A stretch of DNA of 64,000 nt from Exophiala sp. HKRS030 (Eukaryota; Ascomycota; Eurotiomycetes; Chaetothyriales; Herpotrichiellaceae). Of the stretch, positions 1-11,220 are shown piece by piece. Position 1 is the first letter of the stretch; each line of letters starts with the position of its first letter. Position numbers and translations under genes: made by a program. The DNA is taken from positions 6,203,665-6,267,664 of the forward strand of contig JAHWDD010000003.1 of assembly GCA_023897205.1 (NCBI GenBank), read 5' to 3'. Under the pieces are notes generated by a model that saw only the letters and a program-made list of their open reading frames with translations, made no database searches and had not been told where the DNA came from.

Positions 1-1086
1 ATACGTAATAATGATATGCCACATTGATCGACCCACAGAGCATAAACACACACCCCTTACGCGTCATGTTCGAACCGGTGCGGAGAACGACTAGATAAAT
101 GATTTGATTCTTTTTCATTTTCTCGTGATTTCTTTCCTATGACATCCTTTTTAAACTACATGAGCTCTTCCGTAGCAATCATATAATTCCCCCTTTAAGA
201 TCCAATGACCGCGGCATTCTCTTGGACAGTTGTGAAGTGGATGCTGACAGGTGGAGTCGATTACAACCGGAGAATATTTCATTGACGATAACCACCCTCG
301 CTGTCTCATTCAAGTGTTGTGGAGATTTTTTGGGAATTTATTTGCTGTTTCTGTTCAACTTCGTGTTAGGTACTTATCCGAAAACTGACATCCGGATTTA
401 ATGGAAAACATACCCGCAAGATGAGCAGCTACAGCTGGAGCCACAGCTGCAGGAAGAAGGACCGGAGCACTGGCAGGGACCCATTGTAGTTGATTTTGTT
501 TTGCTGGTCTGTGAAAAGACTAGTGTGGAGTGTTGTTAGAAAAGTTTGAGATTTCTTGAAATTGTAGATTGATTTTGGATTGTTTGATGCAGAATAGTAA
601 AATTATTCTCAGATATCGGCAGCTGAGTAGGCAGTATATATAGCCCCTCGATCTTGGGTCGATTCTTCTGGAGGAGCGCCCCCGGCCCTGCGTTCTTTGT
701 GCGTAATGCGGGTCCAAGCGGGCAAATAGTGAGGGGTTTGGGCGTTGTTTGAGCCAAGCTGACATACCCAGTCAGGAACGCAGCCAATCATTTCGCGTGC
801 CTTGATAAAGAACGCACAATTCTCGCACGCCAGATGAAGTCCAAAAGTGATCGCGCCAATCGGCACGGCTGCGAGAGTTGTGTTCTTTCACGCACAACTA
901 TCTCACCCTGCGCGTTCACGCCAGGACGGCCTTCTTGGCTTCCAGTATCTTCGAATCATGTAATCGCTGGTGGATTACTCAAAGTTTTTTTCGCCGTCTT
1001 TGTCAGTCGAGACATGCCTTGGCTTCAATACGGGACGAAATGCGGAGAAGGGCATGTGACCCTGTGGACGTCTCATTATCACCATT
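1..1086. other. Left-end intergenic stretch, no gene seen
   Basis: No reading frame here resembles a protein family. A TATA-like run lies near 632-641, but no supported gene follows it. The stretch serves as the 3' flank of the HET gene, whose stop codon is at 1087. Confidence 0.5.
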
Positions 1087-3303
1087 TCAAACCAACACGA
1101 TCATCCTGCTTTTATCTTCCCTCGCCAGCCAACGCCCGCTCGCCATTACAGGATCGACGTAAGCATGGCCAACCAGTTCGTATGTTTCTTCATCATAAAG
1201 CGGGCCGTGAGCTTTCGACTTTCTTAGGATGGCAGGTAGTGTGCAGCCTTCAAGATGCCAAATTGAATCACCAACCTGCGTATTTCGGTGAGCCCATCCC
1301 AACAGGGTTTCGTCTCCGATAGACATCAATCGCACTCCTTCGTCAAGGACGAACGAGACGGAAGAAAGCAAGGGTTCAAAGGATATGCCTCGACGACGAC
1401 TGCTCGCTCCGCCAGATGCAGAGTATTCTTTCCATTCAGCAGGGATCCGTGTTTCGTCTAGCGTTCCGTTTGACCTTATCCTCATGGGCATCTTTGTCGG
1501 ACCTTGGGTTTGTAATCGACTTTGGAGTGAGATGCCGAAACTCTTGAAGAAACTTTCATGTGCTTGTAACCAAGACCAGATCACGGAATTCCCGGTCTGT
1601 TCGTAGTATGCTTCAGGCAAGGCGTATAACAAAGCAAAAAAATCGGCTCCATTCAGATGGCCATACGTCTGCTGATGGGACATGAGAAGTAAGCGTCTGA
1701 AGGCTTTTGCTATAAGATCAGATGGGCTACTCCCCGTGGGAAAGATGGTCGAACCTCCCGCGCTTGTGATGACCTCATTCGCAACAACACCGCCCAGGAC
1801 CTTTATATACCCTTCCCGAACCCCTTTCAGAGCCAACCGACGGCCATCAACGTGAAAAGAGTCTGGCACATCCTGATTCATTCTGGCGGCGGTACCAAAT
1901 GCGCGACGCTTCTCCCATCCGAGATTTGCGTCCTTCCCACAGATGTAGGTGATCAAATTGTGATCGAAAGCATGGAGTTTGAAATGGAAGTAATCTGGAC
2001 ACCAAGTTGGGAGGCCTTCCTGGTGCTTATGTTTGCTTCTGAGGAAGATGATATCCAAGGAGGAGTACCAGTGGACAAAATTTGCCGTCATTTCCAAGCA
2101 AAGGCTGTCTTCCGATACTTTCGACGAGTAATCGGGTTCCTGGACGAAATCTCTCCAGTCCGAGGCCAGTCCCAGTAACCCGTACACCTTGTCTCGAAGA
2201 ACACTGGTCTCAGAAGCGCTGGTCAATTCTAAGATTTCCATCAGGCGTGGCTTTTGTTGAGCGCGTGTCGCTGATCTGACAAACAGCACTTGCTGTGCCA
2301 ACATGGGCCTTTCATTTGCATTGTTCAAGGCCGGGCCATGGTCACGAATTATCGTCTCCAATGCAGGTAAGTCGAAGCAGTATTCCCCCCAATATATCCG
2401 AGTCTTCCTAGCTGCAGCGACTTCTTGAATGATCCAAACTCTGCCCCAATATGGTGCCATCAGAAGATTCTTCAGAGCTGTGAGGGCAGATGTTATTGTT
2501 CTGCTATCTTCGGACTGAGTGGTATGGTCAGAGACATGTTCAGTAAGCTTTTGCAGCCCTTCGACATCAGAGGCCAGCCCAACATCGTGTCCTAGCCATA
2601 TGACCACCTCTTTAGCAATTCGATAGATAGAAAACATCCTGGTCACTTCCTTGCTTTTCTCAGATGTGTCTTTCTGATTGATACAAATGGCGTCTACCCA
2701 CAGAACTCGGTGTCCCGTGCTATGCATCCTGTGCAGAGCGGACGCCAGTGTCCTTGACACACGAAACGGCTGACCATTGACGATGACTCTGGCAGAAGTC
2801 ATATCTTTGGTCGATCCCCACGAATATGACAGTGCAGAATATACTGGTCGCTGACTCAACTTCGCATTGTAAAGAATGAAGCGCAACTCGTCTCCTGGAT
2901 TCTGCTGTTGACAAAACTCAAGGAGGCGAATGTCGCCTTCATCGAGCGGAACGTACTGGAAGTCGGCCGCCTGCTGGAAAGAACAGGACCTGCCTGCAAT
3001 GGAGTCGATGGAGAACAAGATTCGAGCAATGCATGTTGCCAACAAAAGTGCAGCGACGTACGCCCCCTGCGTGCCCAATTCAAACGGTAAAGTGAATGTG
3101 GCAAAGGCCGAAGTGGTCCCGAGAACCACGAGGGAGATGAGCAGCACAAAAACCACAGCTGCGTATGTCAATGCAGCAGGTAGCCTCAACATAGTTCGCG
3201 ACCCCGGGAGAAATGCAATACAAAGAAGAATGCAGTAGTATTCATTGCGCCAAAATCTCAGCGGAGGAAAGCCAGTCAATACACACCAGATTTGGGGGTT
3301 CAA
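1087..3303 (-). CDS. HET-domain (heterokaryon incompatibility) protein with N-terminal membrane segments
   Basis: One open frame of 738 codons. Residues about 155-310 are a HET domain, shown by YSALSYSWG, then the LWVDAICINQ block and VVIWLGHD. HET proteins act in fungal non-self recognition and trigger cell death on fusion of incompatible hyphae. Before the domain lie two hydrophobic stretches, about residues 41-70 and 80-98, which suggest membrane anchoring and are not usual for the family. The methionine at residue 38 (3192) is an alternative start just before the first of them. The long C-terminal half is not a recognised domain, as is common for HET proteins. No intron is needed. It lies tail to head with the hydrolase, 305 bp away, with nothing seen between. 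The domain call is sure; the partner allele or trigger is unknown. Confidence 0.92.
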   Translation of the reverse strand: MNPQIWCVLTGFPPLRFWRNEYYCILLCIAFLPGSRTMLRLPAALTYAAVVFVLLISLVVLGTTSAFATFTLPFELGTQGAYVAALLLATCIARILFSIDSIAGRSCSFQQAADFQYVPLDEGDIRLLEFCQQQNPGDELRFILYNAKLSQRPVYSALSYSWGSTKDMTSARVIVNGQPFRVSRTLASALHRMHSTGHRVLWVDAICINQKDTSEKSKEVTRMFSIYRIAKEVVIWLGHDVGLASDVEGLQKLTEHVSDHTTQSEDSRTITSALTALKNLLMAPYWGRVWIIQEVAAARKTRIYWGEYCFDLPALETIIRDHGPALNNANERPMLAQQVLFVRSATRAQQKPRLMEILELTSASETSVLRDKVYGLLGLASDWRDFVQEPDYSSKVSEDSLCLEMTANFVHWYSSLDIIFLRSKHKHQEGLPTWCPDYFHFKLHAFDHNLITYICGKDANLGWEKRRAFGTAARMNQDVPDSFHVDGRRLALKGVREGYIKVLGGVVANEVITSAGGSTIFPTGSSPSDLIAKAFRRLLLMSHQQTYGHLNGADFFALLYALPEAYYEQTGNSVIWSWLQAHESFFKSFGISLQSRLQTQGPTKMPMRIRSNGTLDETRIPAEWKEYSASGGASSRRRGISFEPLLSSVSFVLDEGVRLMSIGDETLLGWAHRNTQVGDSIWHLEGCTLPAILRKSKAHGPLYDEETYELVGHAYVDPVMASGRWLAREDKSRMIVLV

Positions 3304-3608
3304 TTGCCATGTGTCAAATCGTTGATTTCGTGACTGGAAACACCAGGTAACGTTGAAGCATGAGCGATATCGCTAGAGATTCATGAGTGCCTGATATATG
3401 AACAACGATAAACCTAAAAGTGAAGGTAACATAAAGGAATGCAAGATAGAGAAAGGATTATCATTGCGACGTAGCCATATTTCTCACGTTGGACAAAAGG
3501 TAGAATGCGCAAAAGGCCATTTGGTCCGCCCTGACATATACAGTGGATTTCAAAGGCACCGATGTGCACTTCCGAGTTTCCCAAAACTGAAGATCTTTCG
3601 GTCGTTGT

Positions 3609-4947
3609 CTATGGCTTATGAGCCTGCTGTATATGGTCCAAAGCTTTTTGGAAATAGGGAATGAATCGCTTTGGGTCCTCACTGGCCGGGAAATGCCCTA
3701 GACCTTGCATCTCCTCGAAAATAGCCCCATCAATCTTTGCCGCCGTTTCTCGGCTCATATCCGGAGAGCAACTATAATCGTACTCGCCAGTGAGCATGTA
3801 TACAGGGCAGATCTTTGTGTCAATCTGAGAAATTCTTTCGCGACCATCCCAACCCTCGAAATAAAATCTAAGATCGCCTGGAAAGACTTTTGTCGCTTGA
3901 GATGAGTAGATCCACCAGTTCAGCCTTTTGTAGATCTGAGGCGAGGTAGGGGAGATCATGCCGCACACTCTCTCGGGGTTCAAGATTGCTTCTTCACCAG
4001 CGAGAGAATAAATCTTCTGGGCCCGCTGCTCCGGAATATAGTCACAGGCTTCGCAGGGAATTACCCCACTTACATTAAGCTCGATAGCACGGAGAGCTAC
4101 GGCAAGGCATACTTGCCCGCCCATGCTTGCCCCAGAGACAATGACACGACAAAGCCTTAACCGAGATATCACCTGGCGGATGGCGAAGATGTAGAGGTCC
4201 TCAGAATTGGCGTACGAGCCAGGAAACTGCCGCTCCCCAGGGAAAGAACGTCCATGTCCAGGCAAATCAAAAGCATACATCGAGCACCTTTTCTGCAGAT
4301 CCTTGTTCATCATGAGTGAATGATACTGTCGAGAATCTGCACCGGCTGTGTGTAGGAACAAGACCTGTTGCAGGCCGGTGCCAGAGGCTTCGTAAAAGAT
4401 TTTGCACTTGCCAACAGAAGGCAAAGTGATCCATATGTAATGCCCAATAATCGAGTCATCATCTACTTCATCAGCTTCAACGAATTGAGTATCTCTCGAA
4501 TCATGAACCTGGGATGAATGAAGTGCATCACGCATTCGATCAATAGTGATCCGCCATAACCGTGCGTGTCGACTAAATTCTGTCTGGTCACCAAAGACTT
4601 CGACTCCTGCTTCCGAACCGAGCAATCTGAGCATACCCAGTATGACTGAAATGGACGTCGGGCAGAATGGTGAAAACTTCATTCCAGTGATCGCTCCGAG
4701 CACTTAGAGTGAATAGAGCTTGGGCCAGACTTGTTCGGCTGAGGTGGGATACAAGAGCCCCATCCCTCACGACAAAAGCGATGCCAGCGTCACTATCCGT
4801 GCACGACAAAGCGAACGAGACATCAACTCCCACCACGTATGGTCCTAATTCTGGATCTGCCCGTACATGTTCATCGATTGTCCTGAGACACGCCTCGTCG
4901 AGGGTGTCGAAGATGCCTGTGGTATTAGTCATGGTATTTATCAGCAA
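3609..4947 (-). CDS. SCP2-like/alpha-beta hydrolase fusion, interrupted by a frame change
   Basis: Two overlapping frames make one protein of about 445 residues. The N-terminal part (4947 to about 4640) resembles SCP2-type lipid-binding domains, including the W-N-E-V-F and HTGY stretch. The second frame continues this with MLRLLG and VFGDQ, then a classical alpha/beta hydrolase. In the hydrolase the nucleophile elbow is GASMGG, the acid is probably the Asp of LTGEYDYS, and the histidine is in GLGHFP. The substrate is unknown; an ester, lactone or C-C hydrolase role would suit a degradation cluster. The switch of frame at about 4630-4645 fits one extra base or two missing bases. No intron of credible length resolves it. 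It is either an assembly indel or real inactivation. Confidence 0.75.
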
Positions 4948-6793
4948 CGCTTCTCATACGAAGTCATTTTTCCAACATCATGCTGGTGGAATGAAGTTAG
5001 AGGAGCAACCGGGATATGACACGGTAAAGTGTACTCGTCCCCGCATTTGTAGAGGCATTTGCCTTGTTGAATGCGGTCTTGGAACGTTGTCTTCCCCTCG
5101 TATTTCTCCACAAAAGGGTAAATGTCCCTCGGCCTGAATGGATGGAGCTTACTCGATCTGTCTCCAGAAAGTATAGTTGATGTTCACTTCCAGGCACGTA
5201 GGTGTCCTGCAGGGTATTCTGATAAAAGGACAATCGATCTTTCGTTCGAGAAATGATCACTGCTTCCTAGTAACAAAGTGTCAAGGACAGTTGAGCTGCG
5301 CACAGTCTTTTCTCGGCATCAGTCTTCAGAGCAAGTACTCGTGAATATCGAAGTTAGGACGTTTGTGCTCAAGACGCTCGAGAGAAAGATTGCTCCGGCG
5401 AAAGGACAGTGGGTGCAACCTCAAATGCTGGGAAGAATTTGTGGCTATCTTCGGTGTCCTTGTGGATTTCCTTCTTTTCTTTGACATAGCCAGATGGCTG
5501 ACCGAACGCTCCAGGGTTTGAGCACTTCTAAGGTGAAAAGTTGAGAAGTGCAATGGCAGTGTCTGTGGGTTTATTGATGTAGCGAGTCTTGATGAGATCC
5601 ACAAACTGCAGCGTCGTTCTACCAGTCTCGGGTTCAATCGTATCAATAATGCGAACCTTGTTACTTATATGACTGTTATGCTAAGGATGAACATTGGTGC
5701 AATCTGACGGCCAATGATATTTATGTGGTTTATGGGCAGAAGCCACGATGCGTAGAAGCCTACATGAGCACCGTGGAAGACTGAGATGAAGCTTTACTAC
5801 GAGAAATGTTTCTTTTAAACAATATCAACAGGAATATCAAACCACTGAATGCTTATAGCCAGGTTGGAAACGAATGAGGAGATCTACAGGAGATTCCGAG
5901 GAACCTAAGTTGACTGGCATCTGGTACTAACCCATACGAGTCGACATCTATGCCGACCCGAAAGCGAGACACTCCCAGCAATACTTTCATCGAGTGATCT
6001 CAACCTTGGAATTCCAGCAGATACTCTTGGATATTTCGTATGCCAATTGAATGACAGTGTGGTCAGTCGCAGGAAGAACTCATAGCACAAGAGGCGAATT
6101 ACCAAATTGGGTTAGTGGAAAGTCAGACGTTAGTTAGACGTCTCCAGGTTCGGGACCATGTTTCTTCGCTCTCACTCGAAGGCATACCGCATTTAGGCGA
6201 TCGTCCTGATCAGCTCTTCACGTTTGACCGGCGCTACAGCGACGAGCCGCGTTCAAAAACTGCACGGTTGACCGCAACCGATGCGGCGATCAAGAACAAG
6301 AGCATATCTCTGTTTCTGGAGATCTGACACGCAGCATCAGTCTGCACTCTGCACCAGTATCATTCGCCCATGACATGGACTGAACGATAGCATAAGCCAT
6401 TAGTAATCCATACATTCATCCTTGGCTCTCTATGATCTATAGATACACCCTGCCGACAAGCTTCTTGGATATTAGGCATTCTAGACCCCTGGTCAGGTCT
6501 ACTGCGATAAATATTGTCTGAACCGACCCAGATCCGTCAGGGCAAAAGTTGGGTCTTACACCATTCGTGAGCCCCGAGGTTGAGCCAACGCAAGCATGGT
6601 GCAAAGCGGCAGATGCGGGGACCCCTTCAGGCCTCCAAGGCGTATATGGGGCAGCCCCGGTCACAAGAAAAGATGGATTCAGAACTATATCGGACCAGCG
6701 TCCCGCTGTCGGATTTGGTTCCTACTCCTTGCTCTGCTTTTTCTCGTCCCACAACCCAAATCCTTCTCCTGACAGAATCGACTTTGGGTTAGT
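4948..6793. other. Intergenic region between hydrolase and regulator, with coding remnants
   Basis: No intact gene is seen. It contains the remnant at 5369-5656 (listed separately). A short minus-strand frame from about 5990 starts M-K-V-L-L-G-V-S and runs into a stop after about 45 codons. The hydrolase and the regulator are transcribed away from each other, so this stretch would carry both promoters. Confidence 0.45.
5369..5656 (-). pseudogene. Degenerate coding remnant of unknown family
   Basis: The minus strand reads as convincing protein in one frame: first RIIDTIEPETGRTTLQF through ALLNFSP (5656-5531), then an in-frame TAG at 5530-5528. It then continues in the same frame with PGAFGQPSGYVKEKKE through to a stop at 5369. 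The composition is protein-like on both sides of the stop. No start is visible, because a TAG also closes the frame just upstream at about 5680. The bases before the internal TAG (TTTTCACCTTAG) also look like an intron acceptor, so it could instead be an exon boundary. I do not recognise the family. It may be the tail of a decayed gene of the neighbouring cluster. Confidence 0.4.
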
Positions 6794-8983
6794 ATGGACC
6801 CTATGGAGGTTGAGGATGCCTCGAGACTAAATGCATGTGAACGGTGTCATCGGCGAAAGGCTAGATGCGACAAGGCTCAGCCCTCATGCTCTTCTTGTAC
6901 AAAGGCCGATGCACCATGCATCTACAGCCCTCGTGAGCCACTTCTTCGTCGCGAAGACAATGCAAAACTTCAAAGGCGCATTCGACAATTAGAAGCAAAG
7001 AGTGAGGCGTTGACAAGACAGCTTCGAGAAGCCAATGGTCGCGCAAACTCTTCGACATCGAATGTTTATGGCCAGGAAACCAACGGCGAAGACTGCTCGA
7101 ACTCAGAGCCGAACAGCCTAAACAATAGGAGCAATAATGAGGTTGCAAATCAAGTTTCAGTGTTATCTCTGAATGCGGGTGGAGAGCAACAGTTTTTGGG
7201 CTCTGCCAGCGGGCTCCTTCTTGGCAAATTACTACAAGTGGAGGGTCATACTCATACAACGGCTGGGAGAGAGGATGACATCTGCCTTGCTTCTCGTCGA
7301 TTCGGATCCGGCGTTGGAATAAAAGCGGGAACTCTTACGCCTAAGGCGATTACTCTGCCATCAGAAAAGTTGGCCCGCAGCTTGCTATCAGCCTATCTTT
7401 CGCATGACCACCTGTGCTTCCCATTCATATCCCCACGTTATTTGACTGACGCCATAGATTCAATCTACGCCGAGGATTGTTTCTACGGAAGCCATCCTGT
7501 CGAGGCTTTCACTACTGACATGATCTTTGCTATCGGCACAGCTCAGGTGTATAAGTTTGATTGGCAGGTATTACCCGATGCGGAAACACATTACGATCGA
7601 GCCACATCCAGGCTCTCCACCGTTCTGGACAGAGGAGGTATCGTTGCATTACAAGCTATCTTGTTGATGTGCCAGTACAGAATGCTAAGCGCTGCCTATG
7701 ACACATCGGCAAGCTTGTGGCATCTCATCGGTATGGCCGCAAGGATTTGTTTTGAACTAGGGTTGCATCGGGAATCGGTATATACTGTTCCCGATAGTGC
7801 ATCGCCTGAGTCAATGGACGCGTCCAAAAGAAACTCAGAGATAAAAAGACGATGCTTCTGGTGTGTTGCTGCAATGGATAGGGTCGCCAGCATTACTTTG
7901 GGAAGACCTCTCGCCATTAACCTTGACGATGTTGATGCGGAGTTACCATTCGTAGCGGCCAACACGGGCTCTACGCCAGATGGACCCTTCTCACCAAATG
8001 AGTCGTATGAAAGCCCGCACTGGATGTCTAGAACTGCTATTTTCAAGCATATAGTTCGATATCGACTTATTTGCGGCAAGGTATTGACGTCTTTGCACAA
8101 TGCAGTCAAACGCAAGCCATATCTAGATTACGCGGCAATTCGTCAAGATCTTGCGCTCGAACTAGATACATGGTATCAAGAGACCAATTCATTAGCTCTT
8201 GTAGACACGACTTCACCTACAGAGCAGGACAGATCGAGCTTCAGGTCCCGTGATTGGTATAATCTACTGTATCAAAACGGTGTTCTAATGCTCTACCGTC
8301 CATCATCCACGCTACCGGATCTTCCCCAGAACAACGATATACTGCAGCGTATCTACGACGCTTCCCAACAATCAATCACGGTATATGGCTACCTACACAG
8401 GTCACGTAAGATCAACTACTCTTGGATAACACTGCACGCCGTGTTCATTGCTGGACTTTCATACATCTACGCAGTTCGTGTCCACTTCCAGACACGACGC
8501 CGGCAACTCAAACCTTCAAGGGATGTGATGGAAAGTGAGATAGGAGCACATCTACCGTCTGACCCCACGATAAATCAGATCGTACGAAACACCCGTGCCT
8601 GCTTGACTGTCTTGGTTGCCGTCTCAGAACGCTGGAGTACCTCAAGAAACTCGCACATTGTCTTTGGTAGACTAAGCGACGCGCTGCTAGCGGATGCAGT
8701 TGAATACTACACTCAACCGGTCCTGGGAGGTCAGGCACCCGACCCAAGCGCGCTATTTGGCTATAACGAGCCGGTATCAGGTCATTCAATCTCAGGATCG
8801 ACAACGACAGGCTCTCAAAATTACGGTTATGGAGCCTGTGCGGATGTTGCAAATAGCTATCAGAATTGTTTTGACGATATGCAGCAGCTGTGGGGTGGAC
8901 AATTTGGAGACCAAACATTCATGCAAGCCTCTCAGGAATGGCTCTCAGAGATCCAAGCTCTGGACGGGTCTTTCAACGTATGA
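6794..8983 (+). CDS. Zn2Cys6 fungal transcription factor
   Basis: 729 residues without introns. The binuclear zinc cluster is at residues 15-42 with spacing C-X2-C-X6-C-X6-C-X2-C-X6-C, starting NACERCHRRKARC. A basic linker and a likely coiled coil follow at about 58-86 (LQRRIRQLEAKSEALTRQL), which normally sets dimerisation. The middle, about residues 200-440, matches the fungal-specific (MHR) regulatory domain, with landmarks YLSHDHLCFPFISPRY, ARICFELGLHRE and RRCFWCVAAMDR. Such proteins bind CGG triplets, usually as dimers on repeats. It sits in the middle of catabolic genes and is the obvious candidate regulator of them; that is inference. The ATG at 6794 is nine residues upstream of the conserved region and is the natural start. 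Confidence 0.93.
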   Translation: MDPMEVEDASRLNACERCHRRKARCDKAQPSCSSCTKADAPCIYSPREPLLRREDNAKLQRRIRQLEAKSEALTRQLREANGRANSSTSNVYGQETNGEDCSNSEPNSLNNRSNNEVANQVSVLSLNAGGEQQFLGSASGLLLGKLLQVEGHTHTTAGREDDICLASRRFGSGVGIKAGTLTPKAITLPSEKLARSLLSAYLSHDHLCFPFISPRYLTDAIDSIYAEDCFYGSHPVEAFTTDMIFAIGTAQVYKFDWQVLPDAETHYDRATSRLSTVLDRGGIVALQAILLMCQYRMLSAAYDTSASLWHLIGMAARICFELGLHRESVYTVPDSASPESMDASKRNSEIKRRCFWCVAAMDRVASITLGRPLAINLDDVDAELPFVAANTGSTPDGPFSPNESYESPHWMSRTAIFKHIVRYRLICGKVLTSLHNAVKRKPYLDYAAIRQDLALELDTWYQETNSLALVDTTSPTEQDRSSFRSRDWYNLLYQNGVLMLYRPSSTLPDLPQNNDILQRIYDASQQSITVYGYLHRSRKINYSWITLHAVFIAGLSYIYAVRVHFQTRRRQLKPSRDVMESEIGAHLPSDPTINQIVRNTRACLTVLVAVSERWSTSRNSHIVFGRLSDALLADAVEYYTQPVLGGQAPDPSALFGYNEPVSGHSISGSTTTGSQNYGYGACADVANSYQNCFDDMQQLWGGQFGDQTFMQASQEWLSEIQALDGSFNV

Positions 8984-9111
8984 CCTGACAGCTATCACTT
9001 GTGGATTCGGACGATTTCCACTAACAATTAAATATGATTTACTATGGAAACGCCGCAGCGTTGTAGTCTGCGGCTTTTCATGTGACCAGCAGCTCCCACC
9101 TCGTACGCAGC

Positions 9112-10978
9112 TCATATCCATCCGCGTTCCAGGAAACGGATTGGAATTTCGACCTCTCTACTTCTTAGAAATTCTCCGATGCCCTTACCTAAGCCATCTA
9201 TCCTCTCAGAAGACGCGATACCACCTGATAGATTATCCAGCACACGGCTAGGATCGTTAGAAAAATGTCATAGCTGAGTCCATAAGAGAAACTTACAAAT
9301 GAACGGCATTGATGTTGCAAAATTCAATCCTTTCCACTCGACGAGATGGATCAGAGCTATACCAGTCTTTGCCAAATAATTCTTTGAGTCGATCCACTGT
9401 CAAATAGGTCTGTAGCCAGGGGTACTCGTCAGGATTTCGAACAAAGAACCCAATGTTTGAGTTGTCCGCCTTATCCCCAGACCGTGCATGAACAATACTC
9501 CCTAGAGGTGCAGTACGCGTGGGACCAAAATCAGAAAGATTCACAGGACTTGCGGTCTCATATGACGGTCGCAAAGAAGGATACTCAGCTGTCTTCCGCG
9601 CCGGCGGGATGGTCAAAAGCCTTCCATTGCCCAGGTCTACCTGATGCTCAATGGCGGCCAGCGGAATGGTGGTGGGGAAAATTTCCATGAATGGTTTGGG
9701 ATCCATAGTCCGAAAATCGAGGTTCATGTGATAGCCTGGATAGCTCTGCATTCGTAGGGCGTATATAGGTATCTTGAACTTTGAGGCGCTGATATCTGAC
9801 AGGTTTCTGGCTTGTGCGAAGACACGTAACTGACATGTGCCTGCTTGTTGGCTGTCTGGGTTACTGATCTGGGAACCATACAGCTCTACGCTGAGCTTAC
9901 TGAAGTTGTTATCTCGAAAAGCATGCTGTAACTGGCTTCTCATCATACTCGCTTTGGCTTCCACATCCAATCCGTTGATGAAGAAAGTAGCCTCGGCTTG
10001 ATAACCACCTGGGGCAGCAAACATCACTTTTGTGGTAGGCGGCGGAGGGAGGCCAGTGATTCCAAACACCTTCACACGATCTTGTACCCCTTTCTCCGCC
10101 TCAACTTGAACTGCTGAAAGATCTCCGACGACATCCGGGTTGAGGTAAAGATGTCCTTGAAGTTCATATAGGAGTTGTGCCTTCACCGTTTCAGGTGTTA
10201 CTTGACCTCCACCACTCGAGGTTTTTGTAATGACACAAGTCCCATCAGATGCTATCTCGGCCACAGGAAACGCGAGGTCCACCAACCCGGGAAGGAAATC
10301 TTTGAATCCTGAGAAGTTGGCTCCGACAACATAAGCACCACACTCTATCAGATGGCCAGCGACCAGGGCTCCGGCTAGCTCGTTGTGTCGGTCTTCTTTC
10401 CACTGGAAATGCCAGGCGGCAGCACCCATTACTGGAGAAGCATCCGTACATCGGCCACAGATAACAATACTGGCACCCGAATTCAAGGCTTCAACAATCC
10501 CATAGCATCCAATATATGCTGCACCACAAAAAGGTTGAAGTTCCCAGTCTGACATGTCCCTTTCACCATGATCAAGGTGAGGAAAACGAAGATTTCCCCT
10601 CTGCCGAGCAAGTTCGGATACGTCATCTCCAGTCACGGCGGCCACAACGAGGCTATGATATCCTTTCGCTTCGCAGAGACTCCTCACCTTGCGGGTCAGG
10701 GCGGCAGTATTCAGTGCACCCGCGTTGGTTATAACTCTAATACCTTTGGTAACAATGTCATCTAGACACTGCTCAAGCTGCGAATAAAAGCCGTCCTCAT
10801 ACCCCTTTTCAGGGTCGCCCTGCTTCACGATAGCATTCCAGGCGATGTTCATCTCTGACAACCAATCCCCTGTGACGATATCGACGTTTCCATCTGCGAT
10901 GACCCTCGCCATGGCACCGGGACTGTCACCGGTTGCCCCTGACACATTTCCAATTCGGAGGGGTCCTTTACTGATCAT
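9112..10978 (-). CDS. AtuA-like (DUF1446) protein
   Basis: Two exons, complement(join(9112..9247, 9297..10978)), 605 residues. The start at 10978 (MISKGPLRIGN) precedes the conserved RIGNVSGATGDSP block; a longer frame begins 34 codons upstream but looks unconserved. Residues about 5-440 are the DUF1446/AtuA core, with DIVTGDWLSE and ITNAGALN. Residues about 485-600 form the AtuA C-terminal domain (HARSGDKADNSNIGFF). The intron at 9248-9296 has a GTAAGT donor and a CTAAC branch point. Splicing replaces an early stop with RVLDNLSGGIASSERIDGLG, the expected family ending. Bacterial AtuA belongs to the citronellol/geraniol degradation set, but its reaction is unknown. Here it stands alone, without a biotin carboxylase partner nearby. 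Confidence 0.9.
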
Positions 10979-11220
10979 CTTCCTTCTTGGAGGTTGAGGT
11001 CGGTGGATTTTAGCTCTAGGAACATTAAAGAGCGTCAAGGATACCCGAAAATCAAACGACAGCAACGTATCACGAGACACGATTCAATCTCAGACACACC
11101 TGTTCAGAATCAGCAGTAAAAGATGCTTCCGTTGGCATCCTTCTGGCAACACAGATGTTCTTGCTTGTTCACGGCCTGGGCACTAGGCTGCTTCTGGTAG
11201 ACTTGAATGTCACTATGGCG

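Noticed and set aside
4630..4639. GTATGCTCAG as an intron joining the hydrolase frames
   Set aside because: Ten bases is far below any spliceosomal intron, and removing it does not restore the family reading better than a one-base change.
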